This document shows, piece after piece, positions 1 through 7,542 of a stretch of DNA of 25,488 nt (the stretch's first letter is position 1; the number at the start of each line of letters is the position of its first letter). Below the pieces are notes generated by a model, which did not search any database, was not told where the DNA came from, and saw nothing but the letters and a program-made list of their open reading frames with translations. Origin of the DNA: Anaerolineae bacterium. Lineage in GTDB: Bacteria > Chloroflexota > Anaerolineae > JAFGEY01. Location: assembly GCA_016929775.1 (NCBI GenBank), contig JAFGIE010000009.1, positions 1 to 25,488 of the forward strand. The letters are read 5' to 3'. The position numbers and the translations under genes are program-made.

Positions 1-1389
1 CACATGATCACGCTACTGTGCGCCACACCGGGCGCCGAAATCCACTACACGTTGGATGGCTCCACCCCAACGCCAGCCAGCCCGGTCTTCGATCGCTACC
101 GGTTGGTCCCGCTCGAGCAGTTCGGTCAGGACGTTCCGGAAGGCAAGCGCAGCTACACCATCCGAGCGATCGCCGTTGCGGGCGACCAGACCAGCGATGT
201 GGCTGTATTCCGGTACGATATCGAGCCACGTGAGCGGAGCTCGTTCGTCTCGCAAGCGCTCTTTCCTGGGGTGCGGCTGATCCGCGACTTCGGGAACAAC
301 AAGATGTACCTCGTCACCGGCAGCGAACGCGCCCTCTTGATCGATGCCGGCATGGGCACGGGCGATCTGCGCAGCTACGTGGCGGCGTTCGTGGGCGAGC
401 TACCGCTGGACGTGTGCATTACCCACGGTCACCCGGACCACATCGCGGCGATGGGCCAGTTTCAGGCGGACCATCACGTATACATGCATCACGCCGATCT
501 GCCGCTGGCCCAACGGTTCGTAGAGCGCCTGCACTTCGAGATCGACCTGGAGAGCATCCGGCATGTCGACGAAGGACACGCGTTCGACCTGGGCGACCGT
601 CAGCTCACCGTGTACCACATCCCCGGTCACTCGAAGGGCTGCCTCGTGCTGCTGGACGACAAGGACGGGATCCTTTTCTCTGGCGATGCCATTGGCAGCA
701 ACGGAGCAACCATCGTGGACGCATTGTGGCTGCAGATGAGCGAAGACACCGTGGACGAGTACCTGTCCGCCCTGCAGGTATTCCGCGCCAAAGTCGCGGG
801 AAAGGTCAGGTACATCTGTGCGGGTCACGGTGCGCTCTACCTGGAAGGCGAGGCGTACCTGGACAACCTGCAGGAGGCTGCACAGCGACTGGTCGACCAG
901 GGGATGGACGTCCTGGTGCCCTCGCCGCGCCCTGCCGGAGCCTGGAAGACGGTCTGCGGGGATCGCCTTGCGGACCCCAACTGGGCCTCCATCAACGTGA
1001 ACCGCGAGACGTGCCTGAGCGCGCCGCCCGACCAGATCGCGAGCCTGAGCAACCTAGAGGTCCGGGCGGCAGCCCTGGACGACGCCTTCCAACCTGGGCA
1101 GCTCAGCTACACGGCTAACGCCGCCCCGGGTACGCGCACGATCGCCGTCATCCCCACTGCCACATCCCGCCGCTATGCCGCGCTGACGGTCGATGGCAGC
1201 GCGATCGAGTCGGGGCAGGCGCTCGCGGTCGCTCTGTACGACAACGCCAACGCATGCTCGATCGAGGTCGTTGCACCGGATAGGGTGACGCGCACAGTGT
1301 ACTCATTACGCATAGCAACAGGTAGCCGGCTCTCCTCGTCGCGCCCGCCCGGCGAGAACCGAGATGCAGCGCCGCGCGCGAGTGATTGA
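1..1389 (+). CDS. MBL-fold metallohydrolase with flanking chitobiase-C-like and cadherin-like domains (5' partial)
   Basis: The frame is open to the window edge and the first ATG (position 4) lies inside a domain, so the true start is upstream. Counting from that Met, residues about 3-75 resemble the chitobiase/hexosaminidase C-terminal beta-sandwich (GAEIHYTLDGSTPT). Residues about 80-300 are a metallo-beta-lactamase fold with THGHPDH at 140-146, a His in IPGHSKG (209), an Asp in FSGDAIG (228) and a His in AGHGALY (275), a full two-metal ligand set. Residues about 349-441 resemble the cadherin-like beta-sandwich family (LSNLEV start, TVYSLRI end). Such sandwich modules usually sit on secreted or cell-surface enzymes, so an extracytoplasmic hydrolase is inferred; the signal peptide would be off the window. 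The substrate is unknown. The next gene begins 46 bp downstream on the same strand. Confidence 0.85.
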   Translation, partial: HMITLLCATPGAEIHYTLDGSTPTPASPVFDRYRLVPLEQFGQDVPEGKRSYTIRAIAVAGDQTSDVAVFRYDIEPRERSSFVSQALFPGVRLIRDFGNNKMYLVTGSERALLIDAGMGTGDLRSYVAAFVGELPLDVCITHGHPDHIAAMGQFQADHHVYMHHADLPLAQRFVERLHFEIDLESIRHVDEGHAFDLGDRQLTVYHIPGHSKGCLVLLDDKDGILFSGDAIGSNGATIVDALWLQMSEDTVDEYLSALQVFRAKVAGKVRYICAGHGALYLEGEAYLDNLQEAAQRLVDQGMDVLVPSPRPAGAWKTVCGDRLADPNWASINVNRETCLSAPPDQIASLSNLEVRAAALDDAFQPGQLSYTANAAPGTRTIAVIPTATSRRYAALTVDGSAIESGQALAVALYDNANACSIEVVAPDRVTRTVYSLRIATGSRLSSSRPPGENRDAAPRASD

Positions 1390-1435
1390 CATCGGTCTTG
1401 GCGTCGATCACGGACATCAACACGAGGCTGGTGAG

Positions 1436-2047
1436 ATGCCTGATAGGCCTCAACACGACTTCTGCATCACGGAACTGGACCCGGAGCTTCTGTCAGCGCC
1501 TTTCGGGGTCCAGACGAACTGGCACGTGCTCACGGGCGCGCCCTGCTCGGGCAAGACCACCTTGATCGGCGAGCTGGCGGCAAGAGGGTTCCGGACGGTT
1601 CCAGAGAGTGGGCGGATGTACGTTGAGAGCGAGTTGGCTAAAGGGCGAGCAAGCGACGAGATCCTGAGGGATGGAGCCGGCATGCAGCGCGGCATACTGG
1701 GCCTGCAGCTAGAATCGGAGCGCAGGCTGCCCCCGAATGAGGTCGCCTTCCTCGACGGAGGCGCGCCAAGCGTGCTCACGTACTACCGAGTGATGGGATT
1801 GAACCCAAGCGCGATCGTGGCACAGTGTTTCGAGCACCGCTACGCCTCCGTGTTCCTACTCGACCGGTTTCCATTCCAGCAGGACGGTGTGAGGTTCGAA
1901 GATGACGCCACTGCAGGTTTCATCGACGAGTGGCTCTTCCACGACTACAGCGCTCTGGGATATCGCGTCGTCAGGGTACCGGTCTTGCCGGCGCAAGAGC
2001 GGGTCGCATTCATCTTGGAGACGCTGTCTGGGCATGGGCTGACCTGA
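1436..2047 (+). CDS. AAA_28-type P-loop ATPase/kinase-like protein
   Basis: This 203-aa cytosolic protein has a Walker A motif, GAPCSGKTT, at residues 34-42, followed by a conserved-looking VPESGRMY stretch. A Walker-B-like FLDGG occurs mid-protein, and the C-terminal half reads RFPFQQDGVRFEDD, then a long helix and RVVRVPVLPAQERVAFIL. This order matches the AAA_28 family (NadR C-terminal-like NTPases), whose members are presumed nucleotide or small-molecule kinases; the substrate cannot be read from the sequence. I chose the ATG at 1436, preceded by GAGG about 7 bases upstream, over an in-frame ATG at 1364 that would overlap the upstream gene and add 24 residues unlike the family. It follows the MBL gene by 46 bp and may be co-transcribed with it. 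Confidence 0.8.
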   Translation: MPDRPQHDFCITELDPELLSAPFGVQTNWHVLTGAPCSGKTTLIGELAARGFRTVPESGRMYVESELAKGRASDEILRDGAGMQRGILGLQLESERRLPPNEVAFLDGGAPSVLTYYRVMGLNPSAIVAQCFEHRYASVFLLDRFPFQQDGVRFEDDATAGFIDEWLFHDYSALGYRVVRVPVLPAQERVAFILETLSGHGLT

Positions 2048-2074
2048 CGCTGGACCATCGTCCTCGCTCGCGCC

Positions 2075-2103
2075 TTGCCGCGAGCCCAGGGCGGGTGTAG
2101 AAT
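2075..2103 (+). promoter_or_regulatory. Sigma70-type promoter of the small membrane protein gene
   Basis: TTGCCG (2075-2080), a 17-base spacer and TAGAAT (2098-2103). Predicted transcription start is about 2110, just ahead of the ribosome binding site at 2116-2124 and the ATG at 2129. The spacing is ideal and it is an AT-poor region otherwise. Confidence 0.55.
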
Positions 2104-2128
2104 GCCCAACAGCGGAAGGAGGGGAGCT

Positions 2129-2581
2129 ATGGTCACCACAGCGACCTGTCCCAGATGCGGGACCGAGAACCTACCGATCGTGGAGTGGGGAGTTCCGGCT
2201 GTTGTGCTGATCAGCCTGGGCGTGCTCTTTCTGCCTTCAGGAGTCGCGGGGGTATGCTGGTTGCTGCCTCTGGTTGGCCTTGCGCCAGCAGACTCGCTCG
2301 GCAAAAAGCTCGGCGTTGTGGCGGGCGGCATGGTCTCCTTCATGGCGCTCCGCCTACTCTGTTCCGGGCTGATCTCGCCCAGCCAGGCCTCAGAGAACAC
2401 CATCCCACTGTTGTTCTCTATGTTGCTTGCCGCGATCGTCGTGTTGCTGTACGGTCCTCTACACTCTATGCTCACCCGGGTCTCGAGGGTTGACCCTGCA
2501 CCCGTTGGGTGGCCTGCTACTGCTGTGTCCGGCGGACTGGCGGTGGCAGTGGTCTTGTTCCAGCTGGTGTCGTTCAACTAG
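2129..2581 (+). CDS. Small membrane protein with an N-terminal CxxC zinc knuckle
   Basis: This 150-aa protein opens with a single knuckle, CPRCGTEN (Cys7 and Cys10), the typical start of a zinc ribbon. About four hydrophobic segments follow, at roughly residues 18-55, 65-80, 92-112 and 130-148, so it is an integral membrane protein. The start at 2129 is fixed by a strong AAGGAGGGG ribosome binding site at 2116-2124; the in-frame ATGs at 2075 and 2102 lie within or before the predicted promoter. The second CxxC pair of a full ribbon is missing, so a zinc site would need dimerisation, or the knuckle is vestigial. I do not recognise a named family. It appears to have its own promoter rather than depending on the ATPase gene 81 bp upstream. 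Confidence 0.65.
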   Translation: MVTTATCPRCGTENLPIVEWGVPAVVLISLGVLFLPSGVAGVCWLLPLVGLAPADSLGKKLGVVAGGMVSFMALRLLCSGLISPSQASENTIPLLFSMLLAAIVVLLYGPLHSMLTRVSRVDPAPVGWPATAVSGGLAVAVVLFQLVSFN

Positions 2582-2663
2582 GGGACCGTTTGCCCGCGGC
2601 AGTCCGCGTGCAGCCGACCGCCCGATCGGGAGAGTGCTGTCGACGGCGTCTTGGAGGAATGCG

Positions 2664-3530
2664 ATGAAGTCCAGCGCAACTGCTCAGTTCGCGGCGGCCC
2701 ATCGGGCGTACCACCTCATGCACGACCGTCCGACCATCCTCGAGGATACCGCCGCGCGGTGGCTACTCGGCCCGCCGCTGAGCGTGGTCATGCGCATAGC
2801 GCCACTACGCTGGCTTTTCTGGAGACCCCTGTATGCCAAGGTCCGCCCGATCAATGCCTTTGTCGTCGTCCGGAGTCGGTACGTAGAAGATGTCCTGGCG
2901 CAATCGATCTCGGACGGCTGCCGGCAGTACGTGATCCTCGGCGCTGGGCTGGACAGCTGGGCCCTCCGGCATGAGGAGTCGGATGTCACCGTGTTCGAGC
3001 TCGATCACCCGGCGACGCAGCAGTACAAGCGCGACCGCATCGAGTCGTACCTGGGGGCGCTGCCGTCACAGCTTGTGCTCGTCCCGGTCGATCTGGAGTG
3101 CGAAGCCATTGATGACGTGCTGCCCCGGCACGGGTTCGATCCCGCGGCGCAGGCGGTTGTCTCCTGGTTAGGCACGATCTGCTATCTCACCCGCGGAGCG
3201 ATCGAGGAGACGTTCACATCGCTGGCTAGGGTGTGTGCGCGGGGCAGCCGGATCGCGTTCGACTACTTCCAGCCCAAGTCGACGATGTCGCCCTCCGACC
3301 TGCAGCTCTTTGAGGTCCTAGATGCGGGGGGCACGCGTCGAGGCGAGCCAATGCGGACCTTGTTCGACGAGGACGATGTGGCGGAGCTATTGGTCGGCAC
3401 TGGCTTCCGCGTGGTCGAGGACCTCTCGGCCTCAGCGATCCGTCGCCGCTATTTCGATCGACGGTCTGACGCGCTCGACATCCCTGGCTTTGCGCGGCTC
3501 TGCTGCGCCGAAATGGAGGGCCCCGGCTAG
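2664..3530 (+). CDS. Class I SAM-dependent methyltransferase, leucine carboxyl methyltransferase-like
   Basis: This 288-aa enzyme resembles the LCMT/TIGR00027 branch of class I methyltransferases. The N-terminus reads TAQFAAAHRAYH with RPTILEDTAA, typical of the group. The SAM-binding loop is ILGAGLDSWALR near residue 92, followed by the acidic FELDHP near 112, which should contact the ribose. A SWLGTICYLTRGAIEETF stretch and SRIAFDYFQP complete the Rossmann core. The start at 2664 has TTGGAGGA 6-11 bases upstream; the open frame extends 79 codons further, but that part is a shadow of the preceding gene. Family members O-methylate carboxyl or hydroxyl groups of small molecules, and the substrate here is unknown. 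It lies 82 bp after the membrane protein gene on the same strand. Confidence 0.85.
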   Translation: MKSSATAQFAAAHRAYHLMHDRPTILEDTAARWLLGPPLSVVMRIAPLRWLFWRPLYAKVRPINAFVVVRSRYVEDVLAQSISDGCRQYVILGAGLDSWALRHEESDVTVFELDHPATQQYKRDRIESYLGALPSQLVLVPVDLECEAIDDVLPRHGFDPAAQAVVSWLGTICYLTRGAIEETFTSLARVCARGSRIAFDYFQPKSTMSPSDLQLFEVLDAGGTRRGEPMRTLFDEDDVAELLVGTGFRVVEDLSASAIRRRYFDRRSDALDIPGFARLCCAEMEGPG

Positions 3531-3628
3531 CGTGTCGACGGAGCGGATGCCGAGCGTGTAGGCCCTGAGCAGGCCTGTGCGGGTGTGACACGCGCTGCCG
3601 TCGGGCGAGTTGGCACGAGGAGTGCAGC

Positions 3629-3976
3629 GTGATCGAGGCTGTCTGTGCGTTCGTGGTCAAGGAGAAGGCACGAGGGCAGTTCGAGCTGGCGTTCGGCCCT
3701 GGCGGCGCCTGGGGAGCGCTGTTCGCTTCGTGCCCCGGGTTTCGCGGCACAACCCTACTGCGCGATACGCGGGACCTGCGTCGCTACCTGGCGGTCGACC
3801 TCTGGGATAGCGAGGAGCAGCGGGAGCGGGTGTTGGTCGAGTGCGAGGCCGAGATCGCCGACCTGGACGCCGCACTGGGCGAGTGGACGGAGTCGAGGAC
3901 GCCCATAGGCGTGTACAGGGTGCTCGCCGAAGCGACCGTGCGTCCTCGCAGTGGCGTGCCGCGACGGCGGCGATGA
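3629..3976 (+). CDS. Antibiotic biosynthesis monooxygenase (ABM)-fold protein
   Basis: This 115-aa single-domain protein begins at a GTG with GAGGAG 7-12 bases upstream. The order of elements (AVCAFVVKEKARGQFELAF, then a W, CPGFRGTTLLRD, RRYLAVDLWDSEEQ, and a C-terminal helix) is that of the ABM-type dimeric alpha/beta barrel, in which the aromatic WDS turn and the strand before it are characteristic. Fold members include cofactor-free monooxygenases and heme-degrading enzymes, but many have no known substrate; nothing here picks one. The Arg-rich C-terminal tail is probably disordered. It follows the methyltransferase by 98 bp, and a pairing of methyltransferase and ABM protein would suit small-molecule modification, though this is only inference. 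Confidence 0.75.
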   Translation: MIEAVCAFVVKEKARGQFELAFGPGGAWGALFASCPGFRGTTLLRDTRDLRRYLAVDLWDSEEQRERVLVECEAEIADLDAALGEWTESRTPIGVYRVLAEATVRPRSGVPRRRR

Positions 3977-3988
3977 CGCGTCGCCGAT

Positions 3989-4013
3989 CTGCCAAGCGAG
4001 ACCGCTTGGGCAG
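3989..4013. terminator. Hairpin between convergent genes
   Basis: CTGCCAAGCG, the loop AGAC and CGCTTGGGCAG form a GC-rich stem with one bulged base. It sits in the 54-bp gap between the ends of the ABM gene (+) and the lipoprotein gene (-). There is no T-tract, so it is only a candidate bidirectional terminator. Confidence 0.4.
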
Positions 4014-4030
4014 TGGAGACAGGCGCGCTG

Positions 4031-7000
4031 TCAGCGGCTGGCTGGCGTCACGCGAAGGAGATGCAAGCCACCGGGGCCATCGGCGACATAGACCTGGTCG
4101 CCCGCCAGGGCGATGCGCCGTGCAGAACCGGGCGTATCGACGTGGCAAATGGCCCGCAGCTCAGTGGGATCGGACACGTCGATGACATAGATCCCGGCCT
4201 CGCCGTCAGCGACGTAGGCACGCTCGTCCATCACTTGGACGTCGAACGCGGCGTTGGGCAGCCAGAGCCAGCCGGCGCGCCGCGGCTGTGCCGGGTCGGA
4301 GATGTCGATCGCCTGCAAGCCACCAGTGGGCGTGGTCGAGGACGGGTCGAGTACGGCGACGTAGGCCATGGCGCCCGCCAGGCTCACGCGCAGGCCAGTC
4401 CCTGCGAGCCTCTCCGCGCCCAGTTGGCGCAAGCGCGTTGGCTCGTGCACGTCGACGGTGTAGAGCGTGCCGCGATCGCCGTCGCCCATGCCTTGCACCG
4501 CTAGGTAGGCGATGCCGTCGCGCACCGCCACGCCGAGTGCCTCGCCATCGACGGCGAACCGTGACAGCTCGCGCGGCGCGGCAGAGTCGGACACGTCGAC
4601 GGCGACCAGCGCTCCAGATGCACTCACAAAAACCACGTCGCCGGCGATCGCCGCCTGTGCGGCGGCTACACCCAGATCAAGCGCCGCCCGCTCGCGCGGC
4701 GCGTCGGGGTCGCCCAGGTCGACGATGCGCAATCCGTCGTTGCCCACCGGTACGTAGGCCCAGCCCCCCCGCACCGCATATCCGCTTGCCCACGACGTCT
4801 CGGCGATCCCGCGCAACGTGGGCCATACGCGCCCGCGGGGCGATGTGGCGAGGTCAAGGGTGCGGATGCCAGAATGTGCGCCATCGCTGACGTAGGCAAA
4901 GCCGTCCTCCACGACGACATCGACCACCTCGCCCAGCGTGCCGTAGGCACTGAGGAAGCGAGGGTTCGCCGGATCGCGCACGTCGACTGCCTCTACGCCC
5001 GCCTGCCAGGAGGCGAGGTAGATGATCTGGTTCGCAACGGCAAGGTCCTCGACCACGGTCTGTGTGGACCACAGGCCCAGCTCGGTTGGTCGGGCGGGGT
5101 CAGCGAGGTCCACGATATGCACGACCGAGCCGCAGGTCCCGAACTCGCACGTAACCTGCGCCAGATAGGCGATGCCATCCGCGACGACGACGCGATCGGT
5201 CGCAGCGCCAGGAACGGTGAGGGCGCCGACAGGTCGCGGCTGCGCCGGATCGGCGACGTCGAGTACACGCAATCGATCGCCGGTCAGGTAGAGATAGTGG
5301 CCTGCGAGCGCCAGGCTCGAGACCGTGTCAGAGAGGCGCGTGCGGCTGACCTCGAACGGGTCGACGGGATCAGAGATATCGATCGCAACCAGTCCCGTGT
5401 CGTAGGCGAGATACACGATATCACCTGACAGCGCGATGCCGCCGGGGCTGCCCGGCAGCTTATGCCACGACACCAGCCAGGGCATATCGGCGACAGCGAC
5501 ATCGACGATCGACAACCCGCCCTGGGCGACCTGCGTCGCCTCGGCGACAAAGGCGAGGCCCTCGCGGACCACGAGCGCATCCGCCGGGTAGCGTGTCTCG
5601 ACCTGACCGATCACGCGCGCGATGGGCAGGAATGACAGATCCACGATCAGCAAGCCGGCATCCCCGGCGGCGACGTAGGCGACCGTGCCGGCTTGATCGA
5701 GCACGATGTCGTGGACGATCCCAGGCAGGGGTGGGGAGAAGCCAAAGGCCCCCAGTGCGGCGAGTCGGGTGCCTACCAGACCCGCGATGCGAGGGCCGAT
5801 CCCCAAGTAGATCGCACCGGAGGTCACGGCTACGGCGCGCGACTGCCCTCCCACCTGCCCGATCGTGTCGAACCGCACCTCGTGCGCGACAGGCCAAGGC
5901 AGGGGCGCTTGCCCGTCCAGGTCGTGGATGTGTAGGCCCGTTTCTGACCAGAAGACCAGCTCGCTTTCTGGGGCGGAGCGCACCGCAATGCGGTACACGG
6001 CGCCGACGGGACGCGCTTCGGGACCGCCTCCCAGATCCGCTGGCATCCACGTATGCCCGTCATCGACACTGCGCCATAGGCCCTGTGTCGTGCCCAGGTA
6101 GAGCTGCCCGGGTTGCTCGGGATCGACGGCAAGGGTGTGCACCCCGCTGAATCCGCTCTCCGCGCCAACCAGCATCGCCAGAACGTCGGCCCCGAGCACA
6201 GTCCAACGGTCTTGATCGGGGATCACCGTGCCGTGGTCCAGCCGGACCACGATGGCCTGTGTGTGAGCGATGCCTTCTACAGGAGAGGCTTCGGTCAGCG
6301 CGTAGACACGCCCCTCAGGGCCGCTGAGCAGCAGAGGGACGGAGCGGCTTCCCTCCGTCGTCTCGGGGAGGCCCGGTTCGAAGCGCGCCCACGTGCACCC
6401 GGCATCCAGCGAGCGATACATGCCGTCGTCTGCACCTGCGTACAGGAGGCTGGGGTCCCAGGGATCGATGAGCAGGGAGGTGATCTGCTCGGGGTGAGGC
6501 TGATCCTGGGCTGGGGAAGCACCTGCGTAGACGAGGGCCCAGTTCTCACCCCCGTCTCGGCTCCTGTAGAGTCCGCTTGCCTCCGCTCCGCCAGGGCTGT
6601 CGTGCGTGACGTTGGCCTGGCGCCAGGCATAGACATGCGTTCCACCCCAGCCATCAACCGCCCAAGCGCCGACTGCGTCGAGCAGGGGGGTCCACGTATC
6701 CTCTCCCTCGGCGCGCCGGTACAGGGCGTCACCAGCGCGCACATAGATCCGGTGGGGCCGTACACGCGTCATGACGAGATCGCGCTGTCCGTGGATGCCG
6801 GGATCGGCCCCGCCGTCGACCTGGCGTTCCAGTGCGGGCAGGGCTACCTGGCGCCAGGACTCGCCGCCGTCCACGCTTTGGTAGAGGGTCTGGTCCTGCA
6901 GCAGCGCGTAGGCGCCGGTCTTGCCCGTGGGATCGAGGACCAGCGAGATAGGTGGCGCCGGCAGGGACGGGACCGCAACAGGGGTAGGAAGCGCAACAGA

Positions 7001-7342
7001 GGGCTCTGGTGTGGGCGTGGACGGGGAGACTGGCGTAGGTATCGCAGTCGGCGAGGGCAGGCGGGTTGGCGGCGAGACGGGCGTCCCAGTCGGCGAGGGC
7101 AGGAGGGGTGGCGGCGAAGCGGGCGTCGCCGTGGTACAGATCAGGCCGCAGCCTTGAGGGCAGGTATGCGGGCAGTGTAGGACCTCTCCCGCACTTGCGT
7201 CGCACGACGGGGGCGTGCAGGGCACAGGGATGGTCTGGGCAGGCGTGCGCGTGGGTGGCGCCGCCGGCGATTGGCCCACGCACGCGACCAGCATGCCAAG
7301 GGTCAGGAGCAATGCTGCGAACTGAACCTGCCTGCGATCCAT
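4031..7342 (-). CDS. Large lipoprotein with BNR/Asp-box and LVIVD beta-propeller repeats
   Basis: This 1103-aa protein starts with a lipoprotein signal: MDRRQ, a hydrophobic core and the lipobox LVAC with Cys21. A Cys-rich patch (CTPPSCDASAGEVLHCPHTC and two more Cys) and a Pro/Thr linker to about residue 135 follow. Residues about 150-500 hold Asp-box turns typical of sialidase or Ycf48-like propellers (GGESW near 160, GGENW near 260, GCTW near 315, GHTW near 428). Residues about 560-1100 contain roughly 12 LVIVD-type repeats (for example GLVAIDISDPVDP and GIYVIDVSDPTE). The mature protein should be anchored outside the cytoplasmic membrane and act as a binding scaffold; no enzymatic residue is evident. 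The start has GGAAGA upstream and a promoter at 7466-7494, leaving a leader of about 117 nt. The gene is monocistronic by position. Confidence 0.85.
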   Translation of the reverse strand: MDRRQVQFAALLLTLGMLVACVGQSPAAPPTRTPAQTIPVPCTPPSCDASAGEVLHCPHTCPQGCGLICTTATPASPPPLLPSPTGTPVSPPTRLPSPTAIPTPVSPSTPTPEPSVALPTPVAVPSLPAPPISLVLDPTGKTGAYALLQDQTLYQSVDGGESWRQVALPALERQVDGGADPGIHGQRDLVMTRVRPHRIYVRAGDALYRRAEGEDTWTPLLDAVGAWAVDGWGGTHVYAWRQANVTHDSPGGAEASGLYRSRDGGENWALVYAGASPAQDQPHPEQITSLLIDPWDPSLLYAGADDGMYRSLDAGCTWARFEPGLPETTEGSRSVPLLLSGPEGRVYALTEASPVEGIAHTQAIVVRLDHGTVIPDQDRWTVLGADVLAMLVGAESGFSGVHTLAVDPEQPGQLYLGTTQGLWRSVDDGHTWMPADLGGGPEARPVGAVYRIAVRSAPESELVFWSETGLHIHDLDGQAPLPWPVAHEVRFDTIGQVGGQSRAVAVTSGAIYLGIGPRIAGLVGTRLAALGAFGFSPPLPGIVHDIVLDQAGTVAYVAAGDAGLLIVDLSFLPIARVIGQVETRYPADALVVREGLAFVAEATQVAQGGLSIVDVAVADMPWLVSWHKLPGSPGGIALSGDIVYLAYDTGLVAIDISDPVDPFEVSRTRLSDTVSSLALAGHYLYLTGDRLRVLDVADPAQPRPVGALTVPGAATDRVVVADGIAYLAQVTCEFGTCGSVVHIVDLADPARPTELGLWSTQTVVEDLAVANQIIYLASWQAGVEAVDVRDPANPRFLSAYGTLGEVVDVVVEDGFAYVSDGAHSGIRTLDLATSPRGRVWPTLRGIAETSWASGYAVRGGWAYVPVGNDGLRIVDLGDPDAPRERAALDLGVAAAQAAIAGDVVFVSASGALVAVDVSDSAAPRELSRFAVDGEALGVAVRDGIAYLAVQGMGDGDRGTLYTVDVHEPTRLRQLGAERLAGTGLRVSLAGAMAYVAVLDPSSTTPTGGLQAIDISDPAQPRRAGWLWLPNAAFDVQVMDERAYVADGEAGIYVIDVSDPTELRAICHVDTPGSARRIALAGDQVYVADGPGGLHLLRVTPASR

Positions 7343-7402
7343 GGTCTATCTTCCGTGACGCGCGGCGTCAACCGGGCTTGATGCACCCTCGGGACGATCC
7401 CT

Positions 7403-7468
7403 CTAGGCCTTCTCGTAGGCATCCAAGAACTCGTCCGCAAACGGGTACTCGGGACTGGTACCCTCAGA
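7403..7468 (-). pseudogene. Possible short relic of a periplasmic binding protein
   Basis: Within the leader of the lipoprotein gene the minus strand reads SEGTSPEYPFADEFLDAYEKA and then TAG. The reading lacks a start codon and is closed upstream by a TAA inside the -10 element. The pattern PEYPFADEFLDAYEKA resembles a conserved segment of LIVBP-type ABC-transporter binding proteins (pattern F..aY...yG). It could be chance, because it is only 21 codons long. Confidence 0.2.
7443..7463. promoter_or_regulatory. Dyad over the transcription start of the lipoprotein gene
   Basis: GGGTAC (7443-7448) and GTACCC (7458-7463) form a perfect 6-bp inverted repeat with a 9-bp centre. The predicted +1 for the minus-strand promoter (about 7459) lies within the right arm. 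This is a plausible operator, or a hairpin at the very 5' end of the mRNA. Confidence 0.35.
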
Positions 7469-7494
7469 TTACCACATTGGGCAACAGTCGTCAA
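7466..7494 (-). promoter_or_regulatory. Promoter of the BNR/LVIVD lipoprotein gene
   Basis: On the minus strand TTGACG (7489-7494), a 17-base spacer and TAATCT (7466-7471), with TGTGG directly before the -10. It lies between the nitrilase-like gene end and the lipoprotein start, which argues that the two minus-strand genes are separate transcription units. Confidence 0.55.
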
Positions 7495-7542
7495 GCCACC
7501 GACGTCCAGGCATCAGGAGCTAGTTGGCGCGTCTCTCGCTCT

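Noticed and set aside
1364..1435. Upstream ATG (1364) for the AAA_28 gene
   Set aside because: It would overlap the MBL gene and add residues without family resemblance; the ATG at 1436 has GAGG at good distance.
3130..3146. GGGTTCGATCCCG, resembling a tRNA T-loop
   Set aside because: It lies inside the methyltransferase frame (HGFDPA) and no acceptor stem or anticodon arm surrounds it.
6113..7180. Plus-strand open frame of 355 codons
   Set aside because: It is antisense to the lipoprotein gene, with its signal peptide and repeats, and has no recognisable domain.
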